Origin: Miltoncostaeaceae bacterium
GTDB lineage: Bacteria; Actinomycetota; Thermoleophilia; Miltoncostaeales; Miltoncostaeaceae
Reading direction: 5' to 3'
Length of the DNA stretch: 6,493 nucleotides
NCBI GenBank assembly: GCA_030598075.1
Contig: JAUVQP010000094.1
Coordinates: 1-6,493, forward strand
Part shown: in pieces, positions 6,159 through 6,493 of the stretch
How positions within the stretch are numbered: the stretch's first letter is position 1
Layout: each line of letters opens with the position of its first letter
Notes under the pieces: generated by a model
The model's database searches: none
What the model saw: the letters and a program-made list of their open reading frames with translations, nothing else
Told to the model about the DNA's origin: nothing
Translations under genes and position numbers: made by a program

Positions 6159-6493
6159 ATGGCGCGAGTGGGCCTCGTCACCATGAAGTTCGGCGGCACG
6201 TCCGTCGCGGACGCCGACAAGATCAAGAGCGTGGCCGGGCGGATCGCGGACGCGAAGCGGCATGGCAACGATGTCGTGGCCGTGGTTTCCGCGAGAGGCC
6301 GGACGACCGACGAGCTCGAGGCGCTGGCCCACGAGGTCAGCCGACGGCCCGACCCGCGCGAGATGGACATGCTCCTGTCGACCGGGGAGCGCATCTCGTG
6401 CGCCCTCATGGCCATGGCGCTGCACGACCGCGGCCTCTCGGCGCGCTCCTTCACGGGCTCACAGGCGGGCATCGTGACCGACGGCGATCACAC
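6159..6493 (+). CDS. lysC: Aspartate kinase, N-terminal part (runs off the window)
   Basis: Phosphorylates L-aspartate with ATP, the first step toward lysine, diaminopimelate, threonine and methionine. The 111 codons present cover the start of the amino acid kinase domain: the catalytic-lysine motif KFGGTSVAD (10-18), the glycine-containing loop VVSARGRTTDEL (42-53), and the substrate-region sequence DMLLSTGERISCALMAMAL (70-88), followed by SFTGSQAGIVTD (97-108). The pattern is of the LysC type of Gram-positives and actinobacteria. The C-terminal ACT domains that sense lysine and threonine would lie beyond the end, so feedback control cannot be judged. ATG 6159 follows GGAG (6151-6154) by only four bases. 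GTG 6168 has better spacing from the same site, and ATG 6183 would begin directly at MKFGGTS. Where the common form reads VSAMG, this one has VSARG, with Arg encoded by AGA, an uncommon codon in such a GC-rich gene. Confidence 0.95.
   Translation, partial: MARVGLVTMKFGGTSVADADKIKSVAGRIADAKRHGNDVVAVVSARGRTTDELEALAHEVSRRPDPREMDMLLSTGERISCALMAMALHDRGLSARSFTGSQAGIVTDGDH

Noticed and set aside
1..6493. CRISPR array, insertion sequence, attachment site, tRNA gene or defence cassette
   Set aside because: I saw no regularly spaced repeats, transposase-like product, terminal inverted repeats or tRNA-like fold. All strong coding regions are accounted for by housekeeping or single orphan genes.

Overview
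The window is a GC-rich, gene-dense piece of bacterial chromosome, almost entirely housekeeping. GTG starts and third codon positions dominated by G or C fit Actinobacteriota. The gene order signal recognition particle (SRP) RNA - dnaX - ybaB - recR is shared with Bacillus. lysC close downstream of recR, and an LPTIRSR motif in DnaX, are actinobacterial traits as I remember them. Together with a large, Bacillus-like SRP RNA, this suggests a deep-branching actinobacterium, perhaps Thermoleophilia. That placement is inference; no rRNA or marker tree is available here.

Layout. Positions 3-1559 encode a 14-helix drug/proton antiporter of the MFS DHA2 family, whose start lies at the window edge. 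About 170 non-coding bases follow, then a small two-helix membrane protein of unknown function (1734-2039). A short promoter-bearing gap leads to a large SRP RNA (2097-2371) with both Alu and S domains. dnaX (2390-4057), ybaB (4072-4404) and recR (4430-5020) follow on the same strand with gaps of 14 and 25 bases and look like one operon. Two tandem hairpins lie just after recR. A gene on the minus strand (5155-6090) encodes an uncharacterised, mostly coiled-coil protein. It converges on recR and diverges from lysC, whose first 111 codons (6159-6493) close the window.

How the genes work together. The SRP RNA supports co-translational membrane targeting. DnaX is the clamp-loader ATPase of the replicase, YbaB/EbfC is a small DNA-binding protein and RecR acts in recombinational repair, so the core is a translation-export/replication/repair cluster. 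LysC starts the aspartate-family amino acid pathway. The antiporter and the two uncharacterised proteins have no evident functional link to the core.

I found no CRISPR array, mobile element, tRNA or defence system, and nothing that amounts to a new multi-gene system. The points most worth a second look are the Alu-bearing SRP RNA in a high-GC genome, its apparent read-through into dnaX, a shared -10-like motif at three intergenic sites, the orphan coiled-coil gene, and DnaX substitutions near sensor 1.
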